This document shows positions 11,266-24,345 of a DNA stretch of 64,000 nucleotides, piece after piece. The translations under genes were made by a program, and so were the position numbers. A model generated the notes under the pieces. It was not told where the DNA came from. It saw only the letters and a list, made by a program, of their open reading frames with translations, and ran no database searches. Source of the stretch: Typhlomys cinereus (lineage: Eukaryota; Chordata; Mammalia; Rodentia; Platacanthomyidae); NCBI GenBank assembly GCA_023101885.1, contig JALPQD010000004.1:6849421-6913420 (forward strand), read 5' to 3'. Position 1 is the stretch's first letter. Each line of letters begins with the position of its first letter.

Positions 11266-12458
11266 ACAAATTAGGCCCCAGACCATAGCTGAAATGAAGG
11301 ATGCTAGGATGGACTAGTCATGCCTTCCCCCCAGCCCCACCACCAGGGTTAAGCTTTCAATGCTAACACAAATAGCAAGTGCTGACTTGGGTCAAGTGGG
11401 CAGCTGCCTTGAGACTCCCAAAGCCACCTCCCTCCTCCTGCTCTTGGCCTTGTGTGAAGTCCGCTTCATCACTGCAGCAACAACCCAACTCATGGTCACC
11501 CACTCACAGAAGCATCTGGAAACAACTAAGCTCCATTACTGCCAGCAGGAATTCCATTAAAAGGGATCTTGGAATGTGGGGAAGGAAAAGCTATATTGGT
11601 GGGTGCTGCCCCCTCTGGGTCAGAGGGTGTATTATATTTGTACCACAAGTGCGTCTTAAGTTAGGGGCCCCGAGAGACTTCTTAGATGGTGGGTGACTGC
11701 CTGCTTCTGTGTGTCCTCTGGGGACTTGTTCGAACGAGGGGACCCAGTCCTTCAGCTGATCCTAGCTTACCTGAGGTGGCAAGAGGTGAGGACTGACCGC
11801 CCATGGCGCACTCGCCATTCTTATCTTGCACCATGGCAGACATTGCTAACCCATCACCGCACTGAGCCCATAAGTATGCTTCCGCATGGTTGGGCGATCC
11901 TAAGTATTCCTGCGACTGCCAGCAGTCAGGTTAGGGACCTGGTGGTGGTTTTTTTCTTTCCCTGCCTTTTCCGGGTTACCTTTGCCACTTTGGTCCACCT
12001 TCCCAGAAAGTGCTTTTTGTTTCTCTGCTTTCTCCAAGCTCTTCGTGTTGAACTTGGGAGAAGCCAGGTTCCCTTGGGCCCGTGGAACGGTCTTGGAGAG
12101 TTGGGTCACACGACTGCAAGGTTGGGTCTTCTTGTCCCCCCCTGAGTGGGACTGAGCTTGGGGTAGGCACCCCAGCCTCGGTTTTGACCTGCAGGCATGT
12201 GATCTAGGGCGTGGGTCCCGTGGACAGGCGTGTCTTAACCTGAATCACTCAGGGCTGATCATTTGAGTCACGACAGGCCTCCAGGCCCTTCCACATCTTC
12301 GAGGAGCCACTAGCCATGGGGAGACAGAACATGTGGATCCTCTGGGGGATTCCTCAGTTTGAGTCCCTGGTGAAAGGGATGATCCTCAGCTTCTAACTCC
12401 ATGTGACAAATTGCTGTGTTGATGATTGACTCAAGTTGGTACTCTTTGGTTGAGGTTG

Positions 12459-12506
12459 AACTTCTTTCAGTGTGGCCTCAGTAACTTCTTTCAATGTGGC
12501 CTCAGT
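12459..12506. repeat. Tandem duplication of 24 bp
   Basis: Two adjacent 24-bp units, 12459-12482 and 12483-12506, each starting aacttctttca and ending gtggcctcagt, differ at one base (g/a). Confidence 0.9.
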
Positions 12507-12509
12507 TTC

Positions 12510-14715
12510 CAGCCGCGCCCTGGTTAACGCCTGCTCATACGAGTCAAGTCTGGCCACTGCATCCCAGTGGGTGACTGGCAGGAGCGGAAGTTGATCCTCA
12601 GACACCAGCATGTCTGTCACAGGCTCATCCCAGGCCTCTTAGCAACCCAGGCGTCATGCTACTTGGCAACTAAGCAAGCCCTGCCTGCTCGGGGCTCTAG
12701 TCTGTGGAGTCGGTTCAAAGCTAGATGTTCACCCTCAGGTGTCTGCTTGAGTCTCAGAATCTGACTGTAGATCAATTGACATCAGGCTAAGCCACAGTTG
12801 TGTGGAAGACCACCCCTAGTCACAGCAATACCAAAGCCCATTCCCCTCTGTCTTGGTGAATCCTGGGAATGCTGGTGACTGTAACTCATTCAGCTCATTG
12901 TCTTGTCTAAAGAGAAGGTACTAAGGATATAAGGGGCTCACGTAGAATGTTCCAGATAAAACCTCAACTGCCCTGAACTGCTGATCTGTCCCTATGAGGT
13001 AGGCCTACTCCCCTGAGCAAGTCCAAGGGCTATTGTCATAGCTTTGCAGTGAGAAGACCATCCCGAGTGGGTGGCACCATTCAGCTGTATAGAGTGAGCT
13101 GAGGACAGCCAGCGAGTGCTCAGCGTGTCTTGCCCTTTGCTCGCTACTGTGGGGTGTGATGTAACCAGTGACGCCCCCAGCCTCTGATACTATGACTTCT
13201 GCCATGATGGGAATTGGAGTGAAACCTTGTCGCTTTGGGACCGGGCCTCATTAACCCCAGGAGTTATAAAACTAAGATGTAAATGACCTGAATCTGAAGA
13301 GATGGCGGCCCATAACTATAGGACTCGAGAAATAAAAAGTCAATTTCAGGAGCACATCCTTGTAATTGACCAGGGGATCGATTAAGGGGACAGAGAAAAC
13401 CTAGTTAAAAAGTACCTAGGGAAATGAGAAGATGGCAAATCTCTGGACTCAGAAGTAGGGTAGGAGATTGGGGGTTGTCTGTCCCTCCTCCAGGGAAGAG
13501 TCACCAGTCCCTATGGGCAGGAAGAATGGGGTGACTTCTGGAGTCAAGACTCAGCTCACCCGTGTTTTGTGCTGATCAGAGCCATGCACGGGAACTTTCT
13601 AGATCCAGATCCACGCGCTTCAGAGAGGTGGTCACATTCTGGTTGCACTGTTGGCATTTAGCTCCTGGCAATCTTGGGAACAGGGTGGTGTTTGCTCATT
13701 AGTAGGAGTGATAGCAAATCATACAGTGTGTGTTCCGGGTCATTCATGACTTGTGAGCTCACTGTCCATGAACCGTTTAAAAAAATGGCATGTCCGAATG
13801 CCATGTGCTTTTAATGTGGGGAAAAATTAAACCACAACTCAAGTGACTGAGGACAGGTGGTCGGCTCTGCAAATGGGACAATAAGTCAGGGTCTTCTGAG
13901 CTGGCATGGCAGTCCACCGTGGAGCCAGGCTAATGAACCTGAGCTCCCCACCCCACACACACCCTTTTCCTTCCACTTTCTGCAGTTGAGCAGCTGCAGA
14001 GAAAATAGAACGGCTCAGCATCTTAAAAGGAAGCTCATCTGAGTCCTGGCCCCAGGATGGAGGGAGCTTGGGTGTAACAACATAGAAAATTGTGTGTGTG
14101 GAAAAACTCTGCATTGCTCACAGATGCAAAAGCCCCGCTTGGTGGGTCTGAAATAAGTGTGTCTGACCAGGCACATCTTTAGCACAGATTTCCTCATTGG
14201 GGTCTTTAGGATTCATTCAAAAGGACTGGTCTATGAAGGACCCTCGGTGTTGTGGGCTGCTCAGTTGAACCTGTCTTTTGGCTGAGGGTCAATGATGTAT
14301 GTTACTTATGCTGACCATCCTTAATCGTTTCGGATTTGTGATGGCTGCTTCTTGGCTGGACTTTCCCCAGGGTCAGGGGCTTCGTAGAGATGAGACAGTG
14401 AATTCCCTGGGGCACCTGTATAATTGTGTACACTGGGTTCTCTTGAGTTAAAGGGAGTTCGTTCGGTGGCTCAGCACTGCACTTCTATCTCAATGCTATA
14501 CCCATCCACCGTGGCAGCCCAAGTTGTTCGGGTTTCACAGGGTCCTCTCTGCCACCCACAGCTAGTGGACCACTCTATCCTTCTCAATCTTGGCCTGGCA
14601 AGGAATCAAACTCTGCCCACTCCTTGTGGGGAAATGGGAGATTGGCAAACAGCCTGGTAGACTCTACCAGGCCTCACGAGTCTTGATGGCCCTTGCAAGA
14701 GGGGACAAGGGACTT
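12510..14715. other. Anonymous non-coding stretch
   Basis: No exon, repeat family or RNA gene is recognised over about 2.2 kb. Base composition is unremarkable and open frames are at or below 91 codons. Confidence 0.55.
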
Positions 14716-14716
14716 A

Positions 14717-14774
14717 AGTCAACTATTTTATAGAGGCAGTGCTATAGTCAACTATTTTATAGAGGCAGTGCTAT
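14717..14774. repeat. Perfect tandem duplication of 29 bp
   Basis: Units 14717-14745 and 14746-14774 are identical. Each begins agtcaactattttatag and ends ggcagtgctat. Perfect identity suggests a recent event. Confidence 0.95.
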
Positions 14775-15856
14775 AAATCCTCTTAGAACAGGGACCTCTG
14801 AGCTGGAGGGACATGGGGTGTTCTCTGCAGTGTTGGGGAGCCCTCTTCAAGTTGGGATTAAGGCAAACTTTTCTGGTTTCGGGGTGTGAGATAACATGTG
14901 AAATAACCTTTATCAAGAGGTTAGTGTAGAGGGCTCATCTTAATGCCACTTGATAAGTTCTTCATATTTACATCTCAAACATTCAAGTGGTGTCATAATA
15001 GTTTGATAACAGTTCTGGGGTGTCCTGAAACTGTAAGCTCTCCCCCCAGCCTGTCCCTGTGTCACTTTGAATCACGTTGGTGTGGTCAGATGGAACTGGT
15101 GCAGGGCACAAACCGAGCGGGCTGCCTACACCCGTGTGTACTGGCTGAACTGCGGCTGCTCGGCCTTTGCAGAGAGACTTGGCTTTGCCCCCATACATTT
15201 GGCTCTGTGCGAGACCTGTCTTGGAGATCAGAATTCATGTGTTGTGTCTTCTGAACAAGGATAACTGAGTTTCTTGCAAAACCTGCAGAACAAGCAGTAA
15301 AGCTCATAGTGCTCCTTAAGCTTCTCGCACTACCCCGCCCCTTGCCACAGAAATGCATGCCCAATTATCTCTGGCTATGGCTTCCAAGAAAAGCTGAGCC
15401 GATACTGAAGTAAAGCGAATTCAAACACAGTGCTATGTATACGTTTATTGACTTTAAGACAACTAAGCGACTATCATGGACAGGAGATGGGAGACAAAAG
15501 AGTGGAGAGGTTGATAAAACATCCCAATTGCTTATTTTGTGTGAGTTTGAAACCTAATCCATTGCATGCCTTTGCCTGGAGCTTGTAGGCATCAGCCTTC
15601 CCCCCCCCCAAAAAAAAACCCTTAGCCTCTATCAAACTTGAATCATCCAACATGGGCAGGACTGCAAGTGAGATCCCAAAGGTGGCTCCTCAGGATTTGA
15701 GCTTCCTCAAAGATGGTTCTAGAAGCTTCTAAGGACCTTAGCAGAACACACTGCAACTGGTATCAATGGCTGACGCAGGCAGCTGCCATACCTTGGGCAC
15801 AGGGGTATTTTTGACTTAACTTCTTGGTCACAGAATAGTTTGACATATAGCCCTGG
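14775..15856. other. Anonymous non-coding stretch
   Basis: No gene or repeat family is recognised. A C-run followed by an A-run lies near 15600. Frames at 14943-15364 overlap on both strands and have no known domains. Confidence 0.5.
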
Positions 15857-15960
15857 TAGCTGGGTGTGGCGGTGTATCCCTCTTGTGATCTTGGCACTTG
15901 GGTAGCAAGGCGAAGAAAGCAAAACTACATGTTAAGAGTGAACACCAGGCCAGTGGCCAA
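15857..15960 (+). repeat. Possible diverged B1-type SINE
   Basis: 'agctgggtgtggcggtgtat' followed by 'cttggcacttgggtagcaaggc' follows the order of a B1 head (A-box region, 'cccagcacttgggaggcagaggc'). The rest is degraded. Limits are approximate. Confidence 0.45.
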
Positions 15961-15964
15961 GTGT

Positions 15965-17640
15965 CATGAACCCCAGAGAGGCGGCATTGCAAGGAGAGGC
16001 GGCTGTATGTGCAATCACGTGATAGCCCTACTCTCCTGGAGCCTTCTTGAATTCTCAGCACAAGCTCTCAACTTGTTCTCCTGGCTGGAGTGTTGACTGA
16101 CTTGAATGTACTCAACTTAGCCCAGCTCCTTCCTGCATAGCAGGCTCTGGGTCAGCAGCCAGCAGATAGGCCAGAGCCGCTCCCGACAACCGTCATGTGA
16201 CTAGCTCTGTCCAATCGCTGAGCCCTGGACAAGTGAAGCTACACCATAAAGACATCTCTCCTGAGCAGTGTAGGAAGTTTCAGTTCCCCAGAGCCTGCGG
16301 GTGGGTGGAGCAATCTATATCTCGTATCTTCCAGAGTGTGCTGTGTGTGGTCTGGGAAAAGCTACTTAAGGCTACTTTGTATCTCTCGTGTTAAGAGTCG
16401 GCTAGGCTGAAGATGGTGTTTTACACAGGCAAAGCCTTTTCTTTCCTTCCCAAGAAGGGAGTCTAGCCTCGGCTTAGACAAGACCTCTCAAGTTTCCATT
16501 GACCTGGGCCTCCAAAGGGAGGTGAACCCCAAGTTCTACCTATCTTCCAGTACATTCTTAAACCAATCAGAAGCCCCAAGCATATGCGTGGACCCCATCT
16601 TTTTACCACCAAGAGCATGTCTCATCTTAACCTGCCACTTAAGCATTTAAAGTGGGCTGCTTATTCCATAAGGGTTTTTAAAAAAACTAGGCTTCATGAA
16701 ACTCAGTTGTGACCATGATGGTACTTTACCCATTCCCAAAGTAGAGATGGTACTGGTGTCACATAACTTGCTGAAAAAAACACTATAGCTATGTCCATAA
16801 ATAGGTATGCCTAGTACTATGGGAGATTCCCGGGAGGAGGGATTCTGGGAACGAGATAATCTAATAAGATGTTAAACTGCCTCCAAGAGGCAACTATACT
16901 GTGGCTCTGAAGAGCATCATTTGTGATGTAAAGATAGTCCCTTAGAAAATGCATATGGTCTTGTAGGCAGGTCCTTTAACTGCCAGTCGCCAGTTAGGCA
17001 AATCCCAGGTTGTCCCTTCAGGTGCCATTCTAAGCTAATTAAAATCCCAAATTACAAATTCTATCCAAGTCTACCCAGTACACTCCCCAGCAAGGCAGGT
17101 TTGGCTGTTTTTCTAAGGCACAGAAATCTGAAAGCAGGCATCTTGCATACTTATAATGCTTTCTTTAGAAATCATCTGAACTGAGTCCAGTGTCCCCTAA
17201 TTTTTTTTTCCTTCTTGGGGTGTAATATCCTGAGCACCGTGCCCAACCAACAGTCAATCCTTGTTCTCTTCTCCAGCCCTTCAGGCTCACAGTGTCCTTC
17301 AGTAAGTGAGATTTGGAAGCTGTACCCTAACAGGGAAGTTGTTTGGATAGGATTGGAAACCAAGGGTGTCAAAACAAAATTGACTCTGGAATGTGGGCAG
17401 GTTTATCTCTTCTGCTCACCACTAAACAGGCTGTTTAACTTATCTGCTCTGCACGCATCCCTGTTGGGTATGTCTATCAAAGCCTGAACCAACAACCATC
17501 CTGGCAGACAGGGCTCGTGATCCTCAAAACTGCCCCCCCAGGGCAGTGACCCCCCCACTGGCTTGCCTTTCAACGGCTCCCCCATGGTACCCCAGCCTGC
17601 CTCTGGTGACAAGCCAGGACCTTCTCCGGCACTTTCCCAG
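15965..17640. other. Anonymous non-coding stretch
   Basis: Unassigned AT-moderate DNA. A T-run lies at about 17200. No exon or mobile element is recognised. Confidence 0.5.
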
Positions 17641-17944
17641 CCTGCTAATCACAGCATCAGCGGGGGGTGTTTATAGCTTGCTGCCGCTTAGGGACTTATC
17701 GGCACTCCTAATGTCATCCTTCACCCAGAGCTGATAACAGGGGGGAGGCATGAGGATGGGAAACCTCCAGGGAACTGGAGAAGACCAGAAAGCACATGTC
17801 AATCTAATCAGACTCCACCCCCTCCTCTCCTCTCCTCTCCTGAGCCCCTGCTAGTGGGCTTAGGGTTTGGCCTTGGGAATCGCTTCCTGGAGCTGACTTT
17901 GGTACAAAAAACGGTACCATGGGTCTGTTTATTCATCCCAGGCC

Positions 17945-17958
17945 GTTTCCATGGTGAC
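17945..17958. promoter_or_regulatory. RFX X-box-like palindrome
   Basis: gtttccatggtgac matches the RFX X-box palindrome (GTTNCCATGGNAAC) at all specified positions but one. It lies in a locally well-structured stretch (about 17640-17960) with GATA-like and TAAT-like motifs. A single motif can occur by chance. Confidence 0.3.
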
Positions 17959-18794
17959 AAGGATGTTATTGACTATCTTTAAAACAGGGTTAGAATATTC
18001 TAGGAATTGAGGCAAGCTAATCTTGCCTCTACCACAGGACCTTTATACTCACTGATGGGAGCAGCCCTCTACCGGGCTTAGAATCTAATGAGACTGGGAA
18101 GGTGGACCATCAGTTTGGACACCAGTCTGTGTCCCTGGACTGGCGACATCCAACCTTACCTGACAATGTTTTGGAGAATGGGAGGAAGGACTGAGGCCAG
18201 AAAACTGTCTCCAAAAGACCCCTTGGGTCTTCAAATATGTTAAAAACTTCTGAAGGGTACACCACCCCCGTTACTTTCAGAGTAGTACTTTTGATCACTA
18301 CAGTGATAAATTCAGTTTGGGATGGGTGGTACTTAAAATAAGGACCATGCAATTATCAGATTGTGAGGTAACTCCCTGAACAGAGTTGCCGGCCTCGCTT
18401 CTGGACTTCACAGTGCACAATGGAAGTGGACGCTCAGTCATAACAGAACCTCGATAACTGGCTATGAATTGAGCGATGGGGCCTGGGGCTGTTAGCTTGG
18501 TGTAGTGCGTGGGAACCTGGCGAGTGTGCATTCTAGCTTGAGGGAAGACATTAAGTCCACTCCACCTCCTAGACACTCAAATGATCTTCCAAAATGGTCT
18601 GTCTCCTTTGCATGCTTGTGGCTAGAAATCTCCAGATATGACCCCTGGAAGTAAAGAGCCATGAAGCTATTCATACTAAAAGCACTGACCGTGCAACAAG
18701 CTGTTCTGAGGGTGAAACTTCTGACATGTAAGTGTGGTCACTCGGAGGATCTGAGACTCTGCCTTGGGATCTAGTCCCTCTAGACAACAGAGCT

Positions 18795-18935
18795 GAGCAA
18801 GCGCAGTACTTGCTCACAACACCTAGTGGCCTGAGTTGATCTCCAGAAACCCACAAACTTAAGTTGCCTTCTGACCTCCATCCATGCACCCTGGTATATG
18901 TGTGCATCTCCTTCCCTTTCGAAGCAAATAAAAGC
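18795..18935 (+). repeat. B3-type SINE, sense
   Basis: The order 'cctgagttgatctccagaaa', 'acttaagttgccttctgacctcca', 'atgcaccctggtatatgtgtgca' and a tail 'gaagcaaataaaagc' fits a B3-type SINE. The head at about 18795-18840 is degraded. No TSD was recognised. Confidence 0.75.
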
Positions 18936-18939
18936 TGCC

Positions 18940-21900
18940 CTGTGTCTGTGTGTAGCCTACCTCTACAGGTTATGTCTAGTCAAAGTGGGGAGCAGACTAA
19001 GCAATACTGAGCCTTAAAAGCCAGACTGGACAGTAGAGGCGACTTGTCAGGTGGCAGGAAGTTGAATGTGCTTGTTTTTCTTAAGCTCTTTCCCCATGGC
19101 TTCTAGCTGTGGGCGCATAAAAATAGATCTGAAGCCCGGGCATGATTTGGGGGTAGAATTCACTTAGCACCTCACCAGAACCAGGAATGCAGTCCCAGAA
19201 CAAGGGACGCAAGAAACCTAGACGTAAACTGTTTTCCTAGCCAAAATATCATGGGCCTGAACTTGATTTTACTTTGCTTTGCCCCTCGAAAAACCACTCT
19301 AGGAAAGAATTGATTGCCTGGTGAACCTATGCTCTGATCGATTCTTAACTCAATCTTGATCAACCCTGAAGATCAACAGACCAGAAGGAAACTGTCAATG
19401 AGCATCTGATCCAAGCTTTAGTAGCTCGCCTGCTATTGATTAGACCTGAGTCTTTGTTCAATATTTGATCTGTGATTTGGATAGAACAAGCCAGCTCGAG
19501 CGTGCTCTTAATAACGTCCATCTCGCTGTGCAGGGACTCCATTAACCTACATGTGGATGACCACGTTGTCTAAACACACTTGGATCAGATTTCTATCTGC
19601 AGAGAGATTCTCTTGACTCACATGTATTCATGCATTAATACGGTTCCTAACCATGCCATGCATTGGCATTCTTTATAAGGCTTATAGTGGGTTATGAAGC
19701 TTGTTAACCTGCCTTCTGGAACATCTTTCCTCATCTAGTTTCAAAAAGGTCCTAGAGAGGCATCCAGGATTAACCTGCCCTTTGTTGATATTGACACCTC
19801 AAGAATGAATCACTAAGGCAGAAGTCTGCGCCTTGTCTCTTCAGTGTGTTAGCGCTCAGCTGGCGGATAGCACTGTCTTGACAGACATTTTGCACATTTT
19901 AAACATTCCCCCTCCCCCAATATGGGTTCCACAAAGGCTGAGAATGGAATTGGGAACCTCTTAAAACCCCCAGGTTCAAGTGAAGACTATTGGCAACACC
20001 CATCCCCATGTACGTCCCTTCTTAGCCCCTTCAAGGCGTGCGGGCCTCCATAACATCCCCAGACAATCACATGGCGTGAGAACATGTGACCATCCCAAAC
20101 AGTGGCGGTGCAGGATAACAGACTAGAAGCCTCTCAGTAGACCACGGTCACAGAAGGAAGTCAGATTTAAACTCCCACAAAGGTGATGTGACTTCTACCA
20201 GGTCCCAAAACAAAGTAGTAAAGCACCCCAAAAGTGAAGGTGATTCAACTGTAGCAATGCTAATCTAAATTTTTTGGATACATAGTGGCTAAAAGATGAT
20301 GCTGGGAGGGTTCACAGGAATAATGCTGAGTTTATTTATCTTGCCCCCCCCCCTTTTTTTAAACGAAGGATAGTGCACTGCCAGCTTGACTCGAGCACTC
20401 CGCAAGCCCTGTCTTTCTAGTGGAGGTTGGTTCCACTCTTTGGCTCGACAGATGCTCAGGAGAGCAAATCATAACTGGTGGGAACCTGAGAGTGGAGGTG
20501 AACGTCGGTAACCATCACTTCTACCAGCTCCTGCCCGCAGAGGGGTGCTAGAACATTCCTGACTAGAGAAGGACCTCATCAGGCCAGTGATACTCATGCA
20601 GCTGGCCATCGTCTGGACTTTGGGCGACCTTCAGTTTCCTCGCCAGCAATCACTGTTCGGAGAATGTGCTTTGCTTCCCTTGACCGCCATGCTTGAAAAC
20701 CGATCTCAAGGCTGAGCCCTGAATTCCATCCCCAGAGCAAACCGTAAGAAAACAACCATCCAGGTCCCACAGCTGTGTCACACAGATAGTGTAAGGCCTC
20801 GGTATCCAGGAAGATACTTAGCACAATGCAGTGCTTACAAGAGCCAAGAAAATTGGATCACAAGTGTCAAAAAAGCGAGCTGTGGCCAAACAGGAAGCAT
20901 CCTACTGATGATGGGAGGAGCTACTTAGCCCAGGGGACTTAGTCAGCCTGGTGCTCAACTGCAGCACTCTCTAGAGTACATAAATATTCTCACTGTAGTG
21001 ACGAAAGGTGCAATAGAGCCTTTGCACCTATCAGATACCCACAATGTCACAACAGGAAAAGTCAAGATCCAAAGACTAGGGCACTTGGCTTGAATCCTCT
21101 TACTACCCTTCCAAGGATGGGATGGAATATACCCCCTTCCTTTCTCCCTTGGTCCTCTTACATCGCCACTTGAATCTCCACCTAAAGAGGGAGCCTGGAG
21201 ATCCAACTTGTTCTCATCTGTCTTTGTTGCAGATTCCCATTTTTTCAAGATAATCAGCCCCTCCCCAGGGCATAGCCGAGCACATGGGACCAAAGATGAC
21301 GCTGTGAGCTAGTGTTCTGGGCGTAACCCTGATCACATTAGAGAGCCCTAATTGGCTTTCAGGAATTGACCTGCCTTCTGTACTGAGATACATCGAGCTT
21401 GACCTGTAGGGCTTGGATGCTGTGTTGACCTTTGACACAATTGGCTGCCTGTTTCAAGTGGCCTTTGTCTATATAAGCTGTTACCCCCAATAAATCAAGA
21501 TTTTGCTTTGACAAAACTCCCCTACCGTATGTCCGAGTCTCTGGAGAGTTGAGGCGGAGAGGATGGTGGTGACCTTGCCTTTTTGTCCTGACGGCCTGGA
21601 GTTGTCCTCTAGTGTGTGTGAGTGGGTACACACACAAGGAACCCTACACTCTACACCCCCCATGGAGTTATAAAGGATTTCGGGGTGGGTTTTAAGCATC
21701 TCAGGAGAGAAGGCCTTTGGGTTCAAGGTACTCCGTGTTGCGCAGGGCTAAGGGTTGAAGTTACTAGTGTCTGGTAACGTCTCATGGGCACATGACTCCT
21801 CAGGATTCTCATAGAAACTTAATGGGGGTGAATCCTGGGTAACTTGCATGCTGAAGTCCGATCCTAATTAGACTGTTTTAAAAGTTTGAGAATTGGCTTT

Positions 21901-21990
21901 GGCACATAGTTGGGCACAGGCAAGCCCCTCAACTCCATCACCCTCAGCAACTTTGCTGGTGAGGAACTTGGCTTGTGACAGACTTGGGAA
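18940..21990. other. Anonymous non-coding stretch
   Basis: About 3 kb with no recognisable gene, RNA or mobile element. Simple sequence includes a C-run plus T-run near 20345. Minus-strand frames at 20955-21726 overlap and show no domain. Confidence 0.55.
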
Positions 21991-21992
21991 TA

Positions 21993-22207
21993 ATAGACCC
22001 TGAATCTCCTGACTCTTCCATGTCAGTCTTAACTTGGGTGAGTGTGAGATGCCCATGCTGAGCAGATCGTAGCATCCAGGCTGGATGGGGGAGGTCTTTG
22101 GGGTGCTTGGGTTGATTGAGCAGAGGTAGATTCTGTCCATCTTAGGGAGGAACACTAATTTGGAAACGGTAGGTGGGGATGGCGTCCTCTAGAGATGTGT
22201 GTGAGGA
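21993..22207. repeat. 215-bp duplicated segment, copy 1
   Basis: This segment recurs in direct orientation at 22922-23136, 929 bp away, with about nine differences including two compensating 1-bp indels (about 95-96% identity by eye). It contains no recognised gene or SINE. Confidence 0.9.
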
Positions 22208-22921
22208 CTGCAAGGAGTTATGTGACTAGAAAGATGAGGGCAGTAGCTATGAGAATGTGTGTGTTGGGGGGAGGGGGACAGTAGAACACTAGTGAAAGGG
22301 GCTAGGGGCAAGTTGCCCATGTTGACTTTGGAAGCAAACTTGTCTTGAAACTGGCAAATCTTGCCAATGAGAACGAGTGACATGGGAGATCTTATAGACA
22401 CTTCAGGGTGGCTAAAAGGTTTGGTCTACATGGGAAACAGGCTGTCACGCCATCCTGTTGACAAATGGCTAGGAACCCAAACAGCACATGGGATATCTCC
22501 AGTAAAGTATCCCTTTCTGACTGATTAGATGATAGCCTATGACTTAGATGTGAGCCCTGCTAAAGCTTCGTTTCCTAGCAGCAGACTATAGCAGTGTGGT
22601 TTATAATTCCATAGGAATGTTTTCCTGTACCCTTTTTAGAGCATGTGAGATGTTTTCAGCTTGAGCCTTTGACTAACCAAGACTTAGGCGTGAGCAGGAC
22701 ATTCGTGGAAAACTTTCTGGGAGCTACTCGTGGGGGTCTGCTGGTCTAGCTTTTAGAACAGATCCATTTTCCTGCCCTCTTAAGTCTTTCTTGAGACATG
22801 TGAAAACCTTCATCTGAGATGGGGTTTTTGACTTACACAGATGGGAAACCAGCTTACTGAAGTGGGACATTCAGTTCACAAAACTACATCTCAGCTCATC
22901 TACATGCATCTATATATCTAT

Positions 22922-23136
22922 ATAGAACCTGAATCTCCTGACTCTTTCATGTCGGTCTTAACTTGGGTGAGTGTGAGATGCCCATGCTGGGCAGACGGTA
23001 GCATCCCAGGCTGGATGGGGGAGGTCTTTGGGGTGCTTGGGTTGATTGAGCAGGGGTAGATTCTGTCCATCTTAGGGAGGAACACTATTTGGAAACGGTA
23101 GGTGGGGATGGTGTCCTCTAGAGATGTGTGTGAGGA
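22922..23136. repeat. 215-bp duplicated segment, copy 2
   Basis: Direct repeat of 21993-22207. Homology starts just after an AT-rich 'tctatatatctatatag' and ends in 'gtgtgtgagga'. The flanks differ from those of copy 1. Confidence 0.9.
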
Positions 23137-23139
23137 GTG

Positions 23140-24000
23140 ACTGAATTGGTTTGTGGAAACTGACTAGTGTTCTAGAAAGTTCTTTTGAGTATTAGTTTGC
23201 TAAATGTTTGTCTTCAGAAATCCATGTCCGGGGTGCTTCCTCTGGATTTGGGATATTTCAGGAAGCCGTGGAGGGGTCACTTCACCCAGGAGTGGGGATG
23301 GCTGCATTCTTCCAGACTCTATATTAGCAAACTAAAAGTCGTTTACCCTACCCTCTTGGAAGAAACTGAAACTGGCTTGGCATCTTGTTTTCAGTGAACA
23401 AAGTAAGCTTAGTGCCCATGCCACACAGATGAACCCCTGGGCTCCACACTGGCTCCTACCTCACTTGTCAGCCCAGAACCCCAATTGTCTCAAGTTCAAA
23501 TGGCCTCAGAAGACCCAAGGCCATGTTGATGCCTACAGCTGAGACCCAAGGCGCACCTGTGCTAGCAACTACTTTTACTATGATACTGGCCCCAAGTCAG
23601 CATCTCACTTTCAACATGACGGAAAGCTAAGGGTCTGGAGGACGCATAACAGAGAGGAAGGGATGTCAGGTCTGCCTGTTGGCCCCCGAGCCCTCGCTGC
23701 TCTGGCCTGTTGCCTTCCGAGTTACGAGTTGGGTTTCTAAGTTGACACTGAAGTCGCCCCTCCGAAAGCTGTCCCCATGCGCTGAAGCATGAATCCCACT
23801 GAGCAAGCGGCAGGTCCTGCTAGCGAGGAAAGGGAATAGCAGCATCTGGGCATTCAGCCGATGGCAAGGCAGAGCCTGGACCCCCAGGTCTGAACCCCTG
23901 AGTTTGGGGCTTACTATAGGGCTGGGTGAGTGCTTCCAAAAACTTTGTTCCAAGCTGTATAAATTAAAGACAGTTAAAGACACTTAAGTCTTAGTCTTGT
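23140..24000. other. Anonymous non-coding stretch
   Basis: No gene recognised. A 12-bp inverted repeat pairs 23192-23203 with 23324-23335 (ttagtttgctaa / ttagcaaactaa). Confidence 0.5.
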
Positions 24001-24036
24001 CTTGCTTATTCTGGGCAACTTGCTTATTCTGGGCAT
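24001..24036. repeat. Tandem duplication of 18 bp
   Basis: Units 24001-24018 and 24019-24036 share cttgcttattctgggca and differ only at the last position. Confidence 0.9.
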
Positions 24037-24345
24037 AACATCACTGTTCATTCGAGAGGCTGGATGGTTCATACTGAGCTTGTTTCCTAACTTCGTGGTA
24101 TGTGTCACTCCAATGAAAGTCGTAAGAACCTTTCAAGAATTCTACAGACCAGTTAACCTTGGTCCACCCATTGCCCTATAATCTGCTTTTTAATTGCTTA
24201 TACAACTTAGAACGGTGCACTGTCCATCTATTAAGGTAGAATTTCTAGAGCCATTTGAAATAAGAAATGTGATCGCTGACTGGGTACTCAAGTGGAAGCT
24301 AAAGTGATAAAGACCCTCTCTAACACCACACTGGATACTTACTGC

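Noticed and set aside
11693..12145. 150-codon plus-strand frame
   Set aside because: No conserved motif and no neighbouring exon structure; treated as chance.
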